Shown piece after piece: positions 30,849 through 39,376 of a DNA stretch of 64,000 nucleotides. Source of the DNA: a virus; IMG/VR virus record IMGVR_UViG_3300044697_000029, positions 20,250-84,249 of that record. One strand, 5' to 3'. Position 1 is the first letter of the stretch; every line of letters starts with the position of its first letter. A program made the translations under genes and the position numbers. Under the pieces are notes generated by a model. That model saw only the letters and a list, made by a program, of their open reading frames with translations. It did no database searches and was not told the DNA's origin.

Positions 30849-31382
30849 GTGGCGATCAATGACGCACAGCTCATCTTTGACAGCAACGTCTCCCTCGCCA
30901 TCGCGGCGCCGGGGCAGCCGTCCTCGGAGACCATCGACCTGATGGGAGTCGGGGTCGGGCAGGCGCCCCCGAACTACTTTGGCGTGCAGGATGCGGTGTT
31001 CGGGGAAGACCCCGGCATCGGCGACGGGGCAAGCCCGCCGGTTCTGCAAGTCATCGTCGGCACGGCGTTCGTTGCCGTGGCAGGCGCCACGCTCCGGGTG
31101 CAGTTCCAGGAATCGGTGGACAGCGGCGCCCCTGGGTACACGCCTGCCGCCTGGAAGACCGTGCTGCAGACCGATGATCTGCCGGCGTCGGTTCTGACGG
31201 CGGGCGCCAAGATCGCCGAGATGGCCATCCCGCCGCGGTATCCCGGCGCTGCGTTCCCCCGCTATCTGCGGCTGAACTACCTTTTGAATGTCGGTGGTTC
31301 GAGCTTCAGCGCGGGCACGATCGCGATCGCGAACATCGTCACGGGCCGCGACGACACCCCTGCGTATCCCGCCGGTTACTGA
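30849..31382 (+). CDS. Bbp16-like capsid cement protein
   Basis: 177 residues from GTG 30849. The beta-rich sequence (MAINDAQLIFDSNVSLAIAA, TLRVQFQESVDSGAPGYTP, FPRYLRLNYLLNVGGSSFSAG) matches the Bbp16 cement family placed right after the major capsid gene in BPP-1-like phages. Such proteins bind the outside of the capsid and stabilise it. A 139-base gap with no clear gene separates it from the capsid gene. Confidence 0.75.
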   Translation: MAINDAQLIFDSNVSLAIAAPGQPSSETIDLMGVGVGQAPPNYFGVQDAVFGEDPGIGDGASPPVLQVIVGTAFVAVAGATLRVQFQESVDSGAPGYTPAAWKTVLQTDDLPASVLTAGAKIAEMAIPPRYPGAAFPRYLRLNYLLNVGGSSFSAGTIAIANIVTGRDDTPAYPAGY

Positions 31383-31555
31383 TCCCGCTTACGGGTGGGA
31401 GACACCTGAGAGCCGCACGCAGGCGGCTTCGAGTCCGGGCCTCGCTATCCGTCGCTGCCCGTAGGGCTTGGAGGCGGCGGTGTGCGGAAACCCAGTCTCC
31501 CGGCAACCGTACGCGGGAAAGGCCCGGAACTGCGCAATATCACAAGGATAACGTA

Positions 31556-32527
31556 ATGGCACGTAACCCACGCCTCACGCTGAGCGGTCCGGCCGGCAGC
31601 GAGCAGGACAATGATGGTTGGACTCCGAGCGACGAAGAGCTTGGCGTCGGCGAAGAGACCGAAGCAGAGCGTAAGGCGGAAGAGGCTGCGCGCATCACAG
31701 CGGCTATGGCTGATCCAGTCATCGCCACGGCCATTGATCAGTTGGTGCAACAACGCGTCACCGAACTCGCAGCCTCACCCCAGACGGCGCCGACCGGCGT
31801 TGATTTCATCGCTGCCATACGCGTGCTGGCGCAGGAAATGGCCACTGCCATCAATCGCAGTACCGCGGCGACGGTGGAGCAAATCCCCGGCCACGTGAAG
31901 CCGATCCCGGCCGAAGAGGTCGAGAAGCGCGCGGCGGCGTGGGTCGAATTGCAGAGCCAGTTGATCGAGGTGTCACGACGCTACGCGGCGGCGATCGAGC
32001 GGAAAAACCAATACGAGGCCGAGCGGGAAACCCCGATCTACTGGCTGGGCGAGGATTTCTATGGTCCGGGTGAAGTCGGCAACGAGGTGTATGTGCGGGG
32101 CGAAACCATTCGCTGGTTTGGCGTTCCTGGCATCTACATGGAGCCGCGCAACGATATCGCCAACCGGCTTTGCGAGTTGGCCTGGACCTATCTCGGCAAC
32201 GAAGGCGCCCCGACGCCAGAGCAACTGGCGGACAAGGCACAACAGATGATGAAGCCGAGCGCACCAGGCTCGCCGCTGCCGGAACTGGCGTCGCTCTTGT
32301 CTGCGCGCGGCCAGCGGCGCCCGATGGCGTCCCGTGTTTCGGAGATGGGCATCGCCGAACGCCAACCGGATGGGATTGTGGGTACGGTGGTGAAGGTGAC
32401 CCGTGGCGGCTTCGGCCACGGCATCGTCACGGACGGTCCAGGGCTGGCGCAGCACAGCATCGGGCCACGTACAGGACCGCATCCGGTTCGCGGGGCGGCG
32501 CTTGCTGACGCTGGCGCGGCGCTCTGA
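31556..32527 (+). CDS. Putative structural protein, function unknown
   Basis: 323 residues. An acidic N-terminal region (DNDGWTPSDEELGVGEETEA) leads into helical sequence, a central folded part (PIYWLGEDFYGPGEVGNEVYV, WFGVPGIYMEPRNDIANRL) and a Gly-rich C-terminus. No family recognised; the position among head genes suggests a virion or assembly protein. The 173 bases upstream contain short hairpins but no gene. Confidence 0.6.
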   Translation: MARNPRLTLSGPAGSEQDNDGWTPSDEELGVGEETEAERKAEEAARITAAMADPVIATAIDQLVQQRVTELAASPQTAPTGVDFIAAIRVLAQEMATAINRSTAATVEQIPGHVKPIPAEEVEKRAAAWVELQSQLIEVSRRYAAAIERKNQYEAERETPIYWLGEDFYGPGEVGNEVYVRGETIRWFGVPGIYMEPRNDIANRLCELAWTYLGNEGAPTPEQLADKAQQMMKPSAPGSPLPELASLLSARGQRRPMASRVSEMGIAERQPDGIVGTVVKVTRGGFGHGIVTDGPGLAQHSIGPRTGPHPVRGAALADAGAAL

Positions 32528-32530
32528 CGC

Positions 32531-32965
32531 ATGGGCGTTCCAGTCGCCAACATCCAGACGCCGGCCGCGAACGATCTCGCAAACGCCGTTGTCCAATCAG
32601 GGCTGAATGGCGCCAATCCAGCGTTTGCTGGAACAGGTGTATCCTCAGTCTTCTCCGCGTGGGGATCATTCAACGCCCTGCTGTGGGCGAGCGGCGGCCC
32701 GAACGGCAACTGGAACGCGACGATCCAGCTTGAACGGTCGTTTGACGGCGGCACGACGTGGCTGGTGTGTGGCGTCGGAGGAGCTGGCCAGCAGGCGATC
32801 TACCAAAGTTCCGGCACCGGCCAGGACATCTCGTTCGTCGTGAGTGAGCCGGAATCCGGCGTTTTGTATCGCTGGCATTGCACCGCCTACTCGTCCGGCA
32901 CGATCAACTATCGCTTCTCAACCACTAGCCCGGCGCCGTTGGCGTGGGGCATCGCTCCCCGATGA
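32531..32965 (+). CDS. Small beta-rich structural protein
   Basis: 144 residues, rich in Gly, Ser and aromatic residues (FNALLWASGGPNGNWNATIQ, LERSFDGGTTWLVC, YRWHCTAYSSGTINYRF), the style of head-decoration or fibre domains. It sits 4 bases after the previous gene and just before the first signal-peptide protein. Confidence 0.6.
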   Translation: MGVPVANIQTPAANDLANAVVQSGLNGANPAFAGTGVSSVFSAWGSFNALLWASGGPNGNWNATIQLERSFDGGTTWLVCGVGGAGQQAIYQSSGTGQDISFVVSEPESGVLYRWHCTAYSSGTINYRFSTTSPAPLAWGIAPR

Positions 32966-32975
32966 GGCACAGCAC

Positions 32976-34403
32976 ATGAAGTTCCGCACCAAACTGCTCG
33001 GCGCTATTGGGCTGCTCGCTGTCATTGGCGTTGCCGGCGCGCACAGCCAAGGACTCCAGTACTACACCACTCTAAGCGGCAGCGAAGGCATCGCCGATCA
33101 GCTCAATCCGACCGGCGCCAGCTTCACCTCGGGTCTGGTGCATGCAACGTCGCAGGGCGTCAACGCTCAGACGGGGACCAGCTACACGGTCCTCGGCACG
33201 ACTGGCATTCCCCAATCTGGGGCCGCGCCGACCGGCGACATGGGCAAACTGGTCACGTTCAGCAACACAGGCGCAGTGGCGGTCTCGCTGCCACAGGCTG
33301 GTACGGCTGGATTTGAGGCGGGGAAATGGCTTGACGCTGAGAATCTGAACAGCGGCGCCGTCACGATCACGCCGACGACTTCGACCATCAACGGCGCTTC
33401 CACGCTGGTTCTCGATCAGAACAGGGGCGTCCGCATCTATTCGGACGGCACGAACTGGCAGATCATGGCTGGTGGTGGCGGGCTGCTCGGCACGCCGCTC
33501 ACGGTGCCTGAAGGAGGTACCGGCGCGGCGACGTTCACCGCACATGGTGTCCTGATCGGAGAAGGCGCTACCCCGATTGTGGCAGCGAGCGTTGGCGCAA
33601 CTGGCACCATACTGGCCGGCACGTCGGGCGCCGATCCGGCATTCACGGCGACCCCATCCGGCCTGACCTCGATCGAAGCGACCACGCTCAATGCCGGCCT
33701 CGCCACCGGCACTGCCGGCACAGTCGCGGTGTTTCCCGGCACGACGACGACCGGTAAGACGACTTTCACTGCGACGGCCAACAGCGGCAACACAACCACC
33801 AACATCAACACCGCCGCCCAGGCTGGCGCGCGCACCTACACCGTGCCGGATCAGGGCGGCAACGCCACCTTCCAGATGACGGGCGGCACCGTCAGTTCAA
33901 CGACCGGCATGACGGTGACTCCGCTGCCGCTGGTCAACATGAAGACCGTCGCCGGCCTTCAGATGACCGGCTCGGCGTCAAGCACGAACTGGGGCCTCGT
34001 CTATACTCCCGCCACCGGGAACTACCTGACCGGCACAGCGACCTCATCCGGCTCGACCTCCAACGTTGCTTCCTACGACATCGTGTTGCCGGCGAACTAT
34101 ATCGCCGGAACCAACATAACGCTGAAGGTTGCCTGCTATTACACGAACTCGTCCTCGACGGCCTCGGTCCATACAATGGCTGCGGCGGCCTATCTCAACG
34201 ATCCGGTTCTCGGCACGCAGGGATCGACGCTCATCGCTACATCGGCACAGACCTGTCCGATCACGACCGCAACCGCGCAGACCTTCACGATCACTGGCAC
34301 GTCGCTGGTCCCGGGATCCTACCTGACGCTCACCTTCTCGGCCGCGGTGACGAACGGCGGCGGCGCATCAACCGAGTTCCTGACTGCGGCGAACATCAAC
34401 TGA
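32976..34403 (+). CDS. Fibre-like virion protein with Sec-type signal peptide
   Basis: 475 residues. ATG 32976 is preceded by GAGG. The first 25 residues (MKFRTKLLGAIGLLAVIGVA then GAHSQG) have the n-, h- and c-regions of a signal peptide. The rest is Gly/Thr/Ser-rich beta sequence with fibre-type turns (VPEGGTGAATFTAHGVLIGEG, ending in a jelly-roll-like part), as in tail fibres or spikes. It is followed by another signal-peptide protein. Export of such a protein is unusual for a phage virion component. Confidence 0.65.
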   Translation: MKFRTKLLGAIGLLAVIGVAGAHSQGLQYYTTLSGSEGIADQLNPTGASFTSGLVHATSQGVNAQTGTSYTVLGTTGIPQSGAAPTGDMGKLVTFSNTGAVAVSLPQAGTAGFEAGKWLDAENLNSGAVTITPTTSTINGASTLVLDQNRGVRIYSDGTNWQIMAGGGGLLGTPLTVPEGGTGAATFTAHGVLIGEGATPIVAASVGATGTILAGTSGADPAFTATPSGLTSIEATTLNAGLATGTAGTVAVFPGTTTTGKTTFTATANSGNTTTNINTAAQAGARTYTVPDQGGNATFQMTGGTVSSTTGMTVTPLPLVNMKTVAGLQMTGSASSTNWGLVYTPATGNYLTGTATSSGSTSNVASYDIVLPANYIAGTNITLKVACYYTNSSSTASVHTMAAAAYLNDPVLGTQGSTLIATSAQTCPITTATAQTFTITGTSLVPGSYLTLTFSAAVTNGGGASTEFLTAANIN

Positions 34404-34426
34404 GCCATCACGGAGAACCCCATCCC

Positions 34427-35704
34427 ATGAAGAACCTCTCGCTCGGCGCGGCTTGGCTGATCCTGGCCGGGGGCGTTGCCTTCGGGCAACTCCCGACGCC
34501 TTCTCAGGTGCAGAATATCGGGCCGGCTGACCTGTTCCAGGACATTCCGAACGGCGTCCCGCAGCCGGCCAGCCAGTACGCCAACGCGCTTCTGCTCGGC
34601 AACTACGCCGCGACGCAGCCGGGCAACAATGATGAGAACGACGTGGTCGGTGGCGACTTCGGACAGAACTTGTTCCAGGACGGAACGTCAGTCGGCACGA
34701 TCACGACGACGGCCACCTATGTGGCTGATCAGTTTTTCGCATTCTCCGGCACCAGCACGACGATCGGCGGCGCGCAGGAAACCGGCGCAGCCGATATCCC
34801 ACCCGGCTATACAGCATCCCTGCGGATCACTCGTACCGGCTCCGGTGTCATTCAGGCCTGTGTCGGCACGATCATTCCGTCGGCCAACGTTACCCGCTAC
34901 CAAGGTCAGACGCTGGAGGTGGACGCCCACGCCCTCGCTGGCGCCGGGTTTTCCGCGGCATCGTCCAATCTGACGTTTGTCCAGGTGCAGGGCACTGGCA
35001 CAAACGACAGCGCGGCGAACTTCGCCAAGACGGTCAACGGCGCGCTCAGCGGCACAGCGTGGGCCGGCGCGGTGGTCAATTCTGTCAACGTGCCGATCAG
35101 CACAAGCTTTGGCCGCTACAGCGTTGCCTTCCCGGTGGCGTCAACCACAACCGAGATGGGCGCGGCCTGGTGTTGGACGCCGGTCGGCGCTTCCCCGAGC
35201 AACGATTATTTCGAGTTCACTGGCGCGCAGATGACGCCGAACTCGGCCTTGGCCACGGTCGCAGGCACAACGGGTGGTGCACTCTCACCCAATGACCGCC
35301 GCGCAAAATCCTTTTTGCGGCGTCCGATCGCGGTAGAAACCGCGCTGGAGTTGTCATTTTACTGGCGTCAGAACGAGCCTGCATCCGGCGCTGGTGTTGC
35401 AGGCGTTTACGGCACCTGCCAAGGCACCTCGACCAACACGGTGGCGAATTGCTTCATGCAGTTCCCTGTGGCCATGTTCAAAGTGCCGACGCTTTCCTAC
35501 ACCGCCGGCACAATCGCGATGACCGCGACCTCGACTGCGGCAGCGGAAGCAGTGAGCGGCCTTGTCATCCCGACCAACGGCGCGACGCTTTATGGTGCAA
35601 GCCTCACTGCCACATCGTCATCGGTCGCAGAAGGCGGGTTTGGATACCTGGAGTCGGGCAACTCGACCGGCGGCGGCAAGATCGCGTTCTCGGCGCGGTT
35701 CTGA
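34427..35704 (+). CDS. Second fibre-like protein with signal peptide
   Basis: 425 residues. The N-terminus MKNLSLGAAWLILAGGVAFG, then QLPTP, fits a signal peptide with a likely cut before Gln. The mature part has a carbohydrate-binding-module-like beta pattern (NLFQDGTSVGTITTTATYVA, YTASLRITRTGSGVIQACVG) and a C-terminal Ser/Thr/Ala-rich region. Its stop overlaps the next small gene (TGATG). Confidence 0.65.
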   Translation: MKNLSLGAAWLILAGGVAFGQLPTPSQVQNIGPADLFQDIPNGVPQPASQYANALLLGNYAATQPGNNDENDVVGGDFGQNLFQDGTSVGTITTTATYVADQFFAFSGTSTTIGGAQETGAADIPPGYTASLRITRTGSGVIQACVGTIIPSANVTRYQGQTLEVDAHALAGAGFSAASSNLTFVQVQGTGTNDSAANFAKTVNGALSGTAWAGAVVNSVNVPISTSFGRYSVAFPVASTTTEMGAAWCWTPVGASPSNDYFEFTGAQMTPNSALATVAGTTGGALSPNDRRAKSFLRRPIAVETALELSFYWRQNEPASGAGVAGVYGTCQGTSTNTVANCFMQFPVAMFKVPTLSYTAGTIAMTATSTAAAEAVSGLVIPTNGATLYGASLTATSSSVAEGGFGYLESGNSTGGGKIAFSARF

Positions 35705-35853
35705 TGGACCACGTTCCGGTCGGCGCTCTCCCCGAGGCAAGGAGCGCCGACACACCACCCGTCATGGCGGCCGACGACGTGAAGACGATCAAGCGCCGGA
35801 TGGACGAAATCCGCGCTGAGGAAGAGGCGTGGCGCGCAAAGCCCGCAAGCTGA
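35704..35853 (+). CDS. Small acidic hypothetical protein
   Basis: 49 residues; ATG 35704 overlaps the preceding stop. The C-terminal helix KTIKRRMDEIRAEEEAWR is strongly charged. Short proteins with this helix recur in phage late regions. Function unknown. Confidence 0.5.
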   Translation: MDHVPVGALPEARSADTPPVMAADDVKTIKRRMDEIRAEEEAWRAKPAS

Positions 35854-36053
35854 CGGCCGCACGGCGCCCGACGTTCTGCGGAACGTGGGAGTGCGAGTGC
35901 GCGGTATGCGTCGAACACCAGCAGTTGCGCGTGACCGCGCAATTCAATCCGGCGATGCCTCTGCGCCTGAGCGCGATGACGTTTCTCGGCGCGATGGACC
36001 GCATCCACGAAGGAGCCTACGGCGGCGTTGCGATCGAGCAGTTGTTCGACTGA
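35829..36053 (+). CDS. Small hypothetical protein with Cys cluster
   Basis: 74 residues from GTG 35829, overlapping the previous gene by 25 bases and the next by one (TGATG). CGTWECECAVC near the N-terminus may bind metal; the rest is helical. Function unknown. Confidence 0.45.
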   Translation: MARKARKLTAARRPTFCGTWECECAVCVEHQQLRVTAQFNPAMPLRLSAMTFLGAMDRIHEGAYGGVAIEQLFD

Positions 36054-36400
36054 TGCGCCCCATTCCCACTTCGGTGCGCGTTGGCTACCGGACGTACACG
36101 ATCGAGGATTGGCCGACCAAGCACGCCACTTCGGCCAACCGCTACGGCGAGGTTGCACACGGACCACGGGTCATTCGTGTCGATACAACACACGGCGCCT
36201 TGCAGGCCGCAGAAACTCTTCTGCATGAAATCATGCACTGCATCTGCGTTATGTGGTGTCGTGACGATGATGCGGCCGAGGAGAAAACGGTAAGCATCAT
36301 GTCAACTGGGCTGGCCACTGTGTGGCATGATAACCCAGACGTGATGGCATGGATCACTGAGGGCATTGCGGAGGGTCGCGCAAATGCCTGCATTTCTTGA
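36053..36400 (+). CDS. Small zinc-metallopeptidase-like protein
   Basis: 115 residues. LLHEIMHC contains HEIMH at 58-62, the zinc-binding HExxH signature, preceded by an extended strand (VIRVDTTHGALQAAETLLHE) and followed by DDDAAEEKTVSIMSTG, in which a glutamate could be the third ligand. Small proteins of this layout occur in phage late regions. The substrate is unknown; processing of virion proteins is one possibility. Confidence 0.7.
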   Translation: MRPIPTSVRVGYRTYTIEDWPTKHATSANRYGEVAHGPRVIRVDTTHGALQAAETLLHEIMHCICVMWCRDDDAAEEKTVSIMSTGLATVWHDNPDVMAWITEGIAEGRANACIS

Positions 36401-36596
36401 AAATAAACTGGAGCGTGAGGCTGCGGCGAAGGGTCTCAAGGGCAAAGCGGCGGCGCGGTACACGTTCGGCACGCTCAATAACATTGGCGCAATGAAGGGG
36501 TCTGCCGAGACCGCCAAGGGCGCCGAGATGCAGCGCAAGCACGATGAGAAAGTCGAGAGTGCCGCAGACCGCCGGTATCGTCGGCGGAAGACATGA
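36384..36596 (+). CDS. Small conserved-looking phage protein
   Basis: 70 residues from ATG 36384, with GGAGGG 8 bases upstream. The sequence LEREAAAKGLKGKAAARYTFGTLNNIGAMKG follows a pattern (GLxGKAAxRYxFGTLNN) that I recall from phage late genes. The C-terminus is very basic. Function unknown. Confidence 0.6.
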   Translation: MPAFLENKLEREAAAKGLKGKAAARYTFGTLNNIGAMKGSAETAKGAEMQRKHDEKVESAADRRYRRRKT

Positions 36597-36714
36597 TGGC
36601 GCTCCGGGTCTGCCCTTAATGTGGAGTTCCCACTTGGGATAACCGGCCCGCCGCCGCAGCAGAGAGAATACGATGCCATCCCTGACAATTCAAGACGCAG
36701 CACGGAGGCCAACG

Positions 36715-36960
36715 ATGGCGCGGGCGCACAGGTATGTTCCCAAGAAGGATTTCCATCCAGGGGGGCAGAAGGGAAAGCTCCACCGCGAGCTTGGTGTTCC
36801 AGTCGATCAGCCGATTGGCGCCGCACGCATTGAGGCGGCGACGCATTCCAAGAACCCCGAAATTCGCCGTGACGCGATCCGCGCCCAGACGATGGCAGGA
36901 TGGCATCACGGCAGCAGCAAGCCCCGAGCCGCCGATCGTCGCTACGCCGGCCACAAGTGA
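36715..36960 (+). CDS. Small basic phage protein
   Basis: 81 residues from ATG 36715, which has GGAGG 6 bases upstream; an in-frame ATG at 36673 is the alternative. The segment FHPGGQKGKLHRELGVP ... THSKNPEIRRDAIRAQTMAGW follows a pattern common to small basic phage proteins. Probably DNA-associated or structural. Confidence 0.6.
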   Translation: MARAHRYVPKKDFHPGGQKGKLHRELGVPVDQPIGAARIEAATHSKNPEIRRDAIRAQTMAGWHHGSSKPRAADRRYAGHK

Positions 36961-36972
36961 AGGATAGAACCG

Positions 36973-37566
36973 ATGCCCGATGGAATGATGAGCGCGGCCC
37001 AGCGGCGTTATGCCAAGGAAAGGCCCGGCGAGAAGCGTGAGGAAAAGCCGGGCCAGGAAGGCGGTCGCGAGAAGCCGACCGAACCGCGCCGGGAAGAGCG
37101 CCGCGAGGAACGCCGGGGCGAGGATCGCCATGAGCGTCGCGAGGCCCGCGGTCGCGGTCGCGAGTCCGAAGGCATGAAGGCGATGCTGGAACGGCACAAC
37201 GACGAGCACGCCGAACGCGAGAAGAGGCAGGAAGGCGAGCGCCGCGACATGCACATGCGGCATCGCGAAGCCCACCGCGACATGGCGAAGCGCCACACCG
37301 AAGAACGGATGGGCATCAGGTCGCACGCCGAGATGATGGCTGTTCATCGCCGGCACGAACACGAGAAACGCGCCCTCCATCATACCCATCACGAAGAAAT
37401 GGGGCTGCTCCATCATCGGCATGAAAACGAGACCGCAATGATGCACGCCAGACACGAAGCGGAGATGGCTGGCGCCCCGGATGCTGCGGCTGCGGTCGAA
37501 GGCGCGACGCCGGCCGGTCCTGGTGGCGCAGCGGCTCCCGAGGGTCCGCAGGGCGCCGGGGTATAG
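36973..37566 (+). CDS. Highly charged His/Arg/Glu-rich repeat protein
   Basis: 197 residues of low complexity. An Arg/Glu-rich region (EPRREERREERRGEDRHERR) is followed by His/Met-rich quasi-repeats (HTHHEEMGLLHHRHENETAM) and a Gly/Pro/Ala tail. It is likely a long charged helix. Codon use and position support a real gene. It could be an assembly or internal virion protein or bind metal through its histidines; unknown. Confidence 0.6.
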   Translation: MPDGMMSAAQRRYAKERPGEKREEKPGQEGGREKPTEPRREERREERRGEDRHERREARGRGRESEGMKAMLERHNDEHAEREKRQEGERRDMHMRHREAHRDMAKRHTEERMGIRSHAEMMAVHRRHEHEKRALHHTHHEEMGLLHHRHENETAMMHARHEAEMAGAPDAAAAVEGATPAGPGGAAAPEGPQGAGV

Positions 37567-37570
37567 GGCC

Positions 37571-38098
37571 GTGGCGCAATTCCGGGAGTTCCGCAGTCTC
37601 GCCCTCTCGGACGATGAACTGCATGACATGGCGCAGGCCCGCGCCGGCATCACGACTGACGAAGACTTGCCGGAATACCCGCCCGGTCTTCGTTTTACGA
37701 TCCGCGAGCAGTCGTTCGAGGATTTCGGGATCGACGGCGCTCGGCCTGGCGCAACCGTGGAGTTCGCCGCCTTCGCCCGTGTAAGTAGTGTCAGCCTCCG
37801 CACGGACGGCTGCCGCGTCGAGCTTGAGCTGATGATGGTTTCGCTCGATGACGGAGAGTTCGTGGAGTTGCCGGACCAGGATCGGCCGACAATCTGCCTT
37901 GATGAGAATGACCACGAGCGGTTGGACCTGGAGGAAGGATCTGCCGAGCGCGGGCACATCCTGCACCTGATGGGCGCAGCGGAAGTGGTCTCGGTGGACG
38001 ACACCTCTTATGGCGGCAAGTCGCTGGTGCTTCAGATCACAGACGGGATGGTGGTTGAAGACGAAGACGAGGAGGCGCATGACCAGTCCTCGCAGTAG
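37571..38098 (+). CDS. Capsid-staple-like protein
   Basis: 175 residues from GTG 37571. The layout MAQFREFRSLALSDDELHDM, YPPGLRFTIREQSFEDFGI, then ATVEFAAFARVSSVSL resembles phage proteins annotated as capsid staple or decoration proteins, in which a short N-terminal helix precedes a beta barrel. The C-terminus is very acidic. Assignment is by pattern memory only. Confidence 0.5.
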   Translation: MAQFREFRSLALSDDELHDMAQARAGITTDEDLPEYPPGLRFTIREQSFEDFGIDGARPGATVEFAAFARVSSVSLRTDGCRVELELMMVSLDDGEFVELPDQDRPTICLDENDHERLDLEEGSAERGHILHLMGAAEVVSVDDTSYGGKSLVLQITDGMVVEDEDEEAHDQSSQ

Positions 38099-38109
38099 AG
38101 GACGAAACG

Positions 38110-38877
38110 ATGAAGACTTGCAAGAGTTGCGGTCAGACGAAAGCGCCAGATGAGTTCCTTCCAGAGCCTCGTGTGCGCGACGGCTTGACGGCGAGATGTC
38201 GCACTTGCCTGTTGGAGTATGGCCGACAGTGGGCAGTGGCGAATGCCGGAAGCGTCAAACGGTCCAGGGAGGCGTACAAGGAACGGAATGCTGACCGGCA
38301 TCGAGCAAACCGCGCTGCCGCGAAAGAGCGCAACACGGAGGCTAGACGCCTCCGAGCCGCCGAGGCTCGCGTTGCCAGAGGGCGGGCGCTTCTTGACCGA
38401 GACGCAGAGTTGCGTAAGCAGATCGACGGGGTCAATGTGCGTCTCTGCTCAAAGTGCCGGCGCTACCAACCATACTCCGCCTTCTCGCCAGCCATCGGGA
38501 GGGGTGACGGCCTACAGCCCTCCTGCAAAGCATGCGGCGCTATGGCTGCCAGAAAAAGCCGCGCAGCGGCGACGTACGAGCAGCGCGAAGCGAAGCGCCG
38601 CTATATGTTGCCATACGGGCTAAAGCGCCTCTATGGAATTTTGCTTGAGGACTACCAGCGAATGAGGGCCGTGCAGGAAGAACGTTGTGGGGTTTGCCAT
38701 GATCCACTACCGACCGGCCGAAGGTGCCATGTTGACCATGACCATCGAACTGGCATCGTTCGTGGGCTGCTCTGTGGGCGATGCAATAATGGGTTGGGCC
38801 AATTTCGTGATGACCCAGCGACGCTTCGCGCGGCTGCTGCATACTTAGAAAACTCGCGAGTGAGGGAAGCTGCATAG
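38110..38877 (+). CDS. Endonuclease VII (gp49-like) HNH nuclease
   Basis: 255 residues. The C-terminal third has the recombination endonuclease VII signature: CGVC (193-196), HVDHDH (207-212) and LLCGRCNNGLGQF (220-232). Two extra zinc-ribbon-like Cys pairs precede it (CKSC/CRTC and CSKC/CKAC), with a basic coiled coil between. It may resolve branched DNA before packaging, or be a free-standing homing-type nuclease, as its placement among structural genes would also allow. GGACGAAACG precedes the ATG. Confidence 0.82.
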   Translation: MKTCKSCGQTKAPDEFLPEPRVRDGLTARCRTCLLEYGRQWAVANAGSVKRSREAYKERNADRHRANRAAAKERNTEARRLRAAEARVARGRALLDRDAELRKQIDGVNVRLCSKCRRYQPYSAFSPAIGRGDGLQPSCKACGAMAARKSRAAATYEQREAKRRYMLPYGLKRLYGILLEDYQRMRAVQEERCGVCHDPLPTGRRCHVDHDHRTGIVRGLLCGRCNNGLGQFRDDPATLRAAAAYLENSRVREAA

Positions 38878-39365
38878 TGAGCGATGCCCCCTACGGCGCT
38901 GGGGCCGACCCGGACCCGGCTTGGCAATCACACATTGACCGCTTGAACCCTGGCGTCAATCCGGCACATATCCCCGGGCAGGGACCGCCAGCGCAGGAGA
39001 CCGATGAGATGACCCCCGACCAATTCACAGAGTTCAAGGCGCTGGTGACCGATTTCCTGACGCCGGTACGCGAGGTTGCGCTGCGGCATCTTGCATGGAT
39101 GGAGGAACAGCAGCCGATACCGCAGATGCCAAATGTTGCGCCCCCACCAGACCTGTCGCCCGACGTGCAGGATTGGGAGCCGACTGACCTGACGGGTAAT
39201 GACGGGCTACCGATGGTATTCAGTCCATCGCTGAACGTGTACCGCTCTGCGTCGCGACTGGAAGCGGCGAGTAGCTATGATGGCGACGCCCCTCCGGAAC
39301 CCGGTAACCGAGGCGACGAGCGTTCCGCTGATACGGCCCCCACGGGCGACGCTGCCGCCGTCTGA
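38877..39365 (+). CDS. Hypothetical Pro/Asp-rich protein
   Basis: 162 residues from GTG 38877, overlapping the preceding stop region. One helical part (DQFTEFKALVTDFLTPVREV) lies between disordered, Pro- and Asp-rich segments. Probably a minor structural or assembly protein. Confidence 0.5.
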   Translation: MSDAPYGAGADPDPAWQSHIDRLNPGVNPAHIPGQGPPAQETDEMTPDQFTEFKALVTDFLTPVREVALRHLAWMEEQQPIPQMPNVAPPPDLSPDVQDWEPTDLTGNDGLPMVFSPSLNVYRSASRLEAASSYDGDAPPEPGNRGDERSADTAPTGDAAAV

Positions 39366-39376
39366 ATGACGCCGCC

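Noticed and set aside
31383-31555. tRNA-like TTCGAGTCC segment in the gap after the cement gene
   Set aside because: No acceptor or anticodon stem can be built around it; only the T-loop-like string matches.
36616-38004. 462-residue leftward open frame with hydrophobic stretches
   Set aside because: It is the reverse reading of the His/Arg-rich and staple-like genes; the hydrophobic look comes from reversed charged codons.
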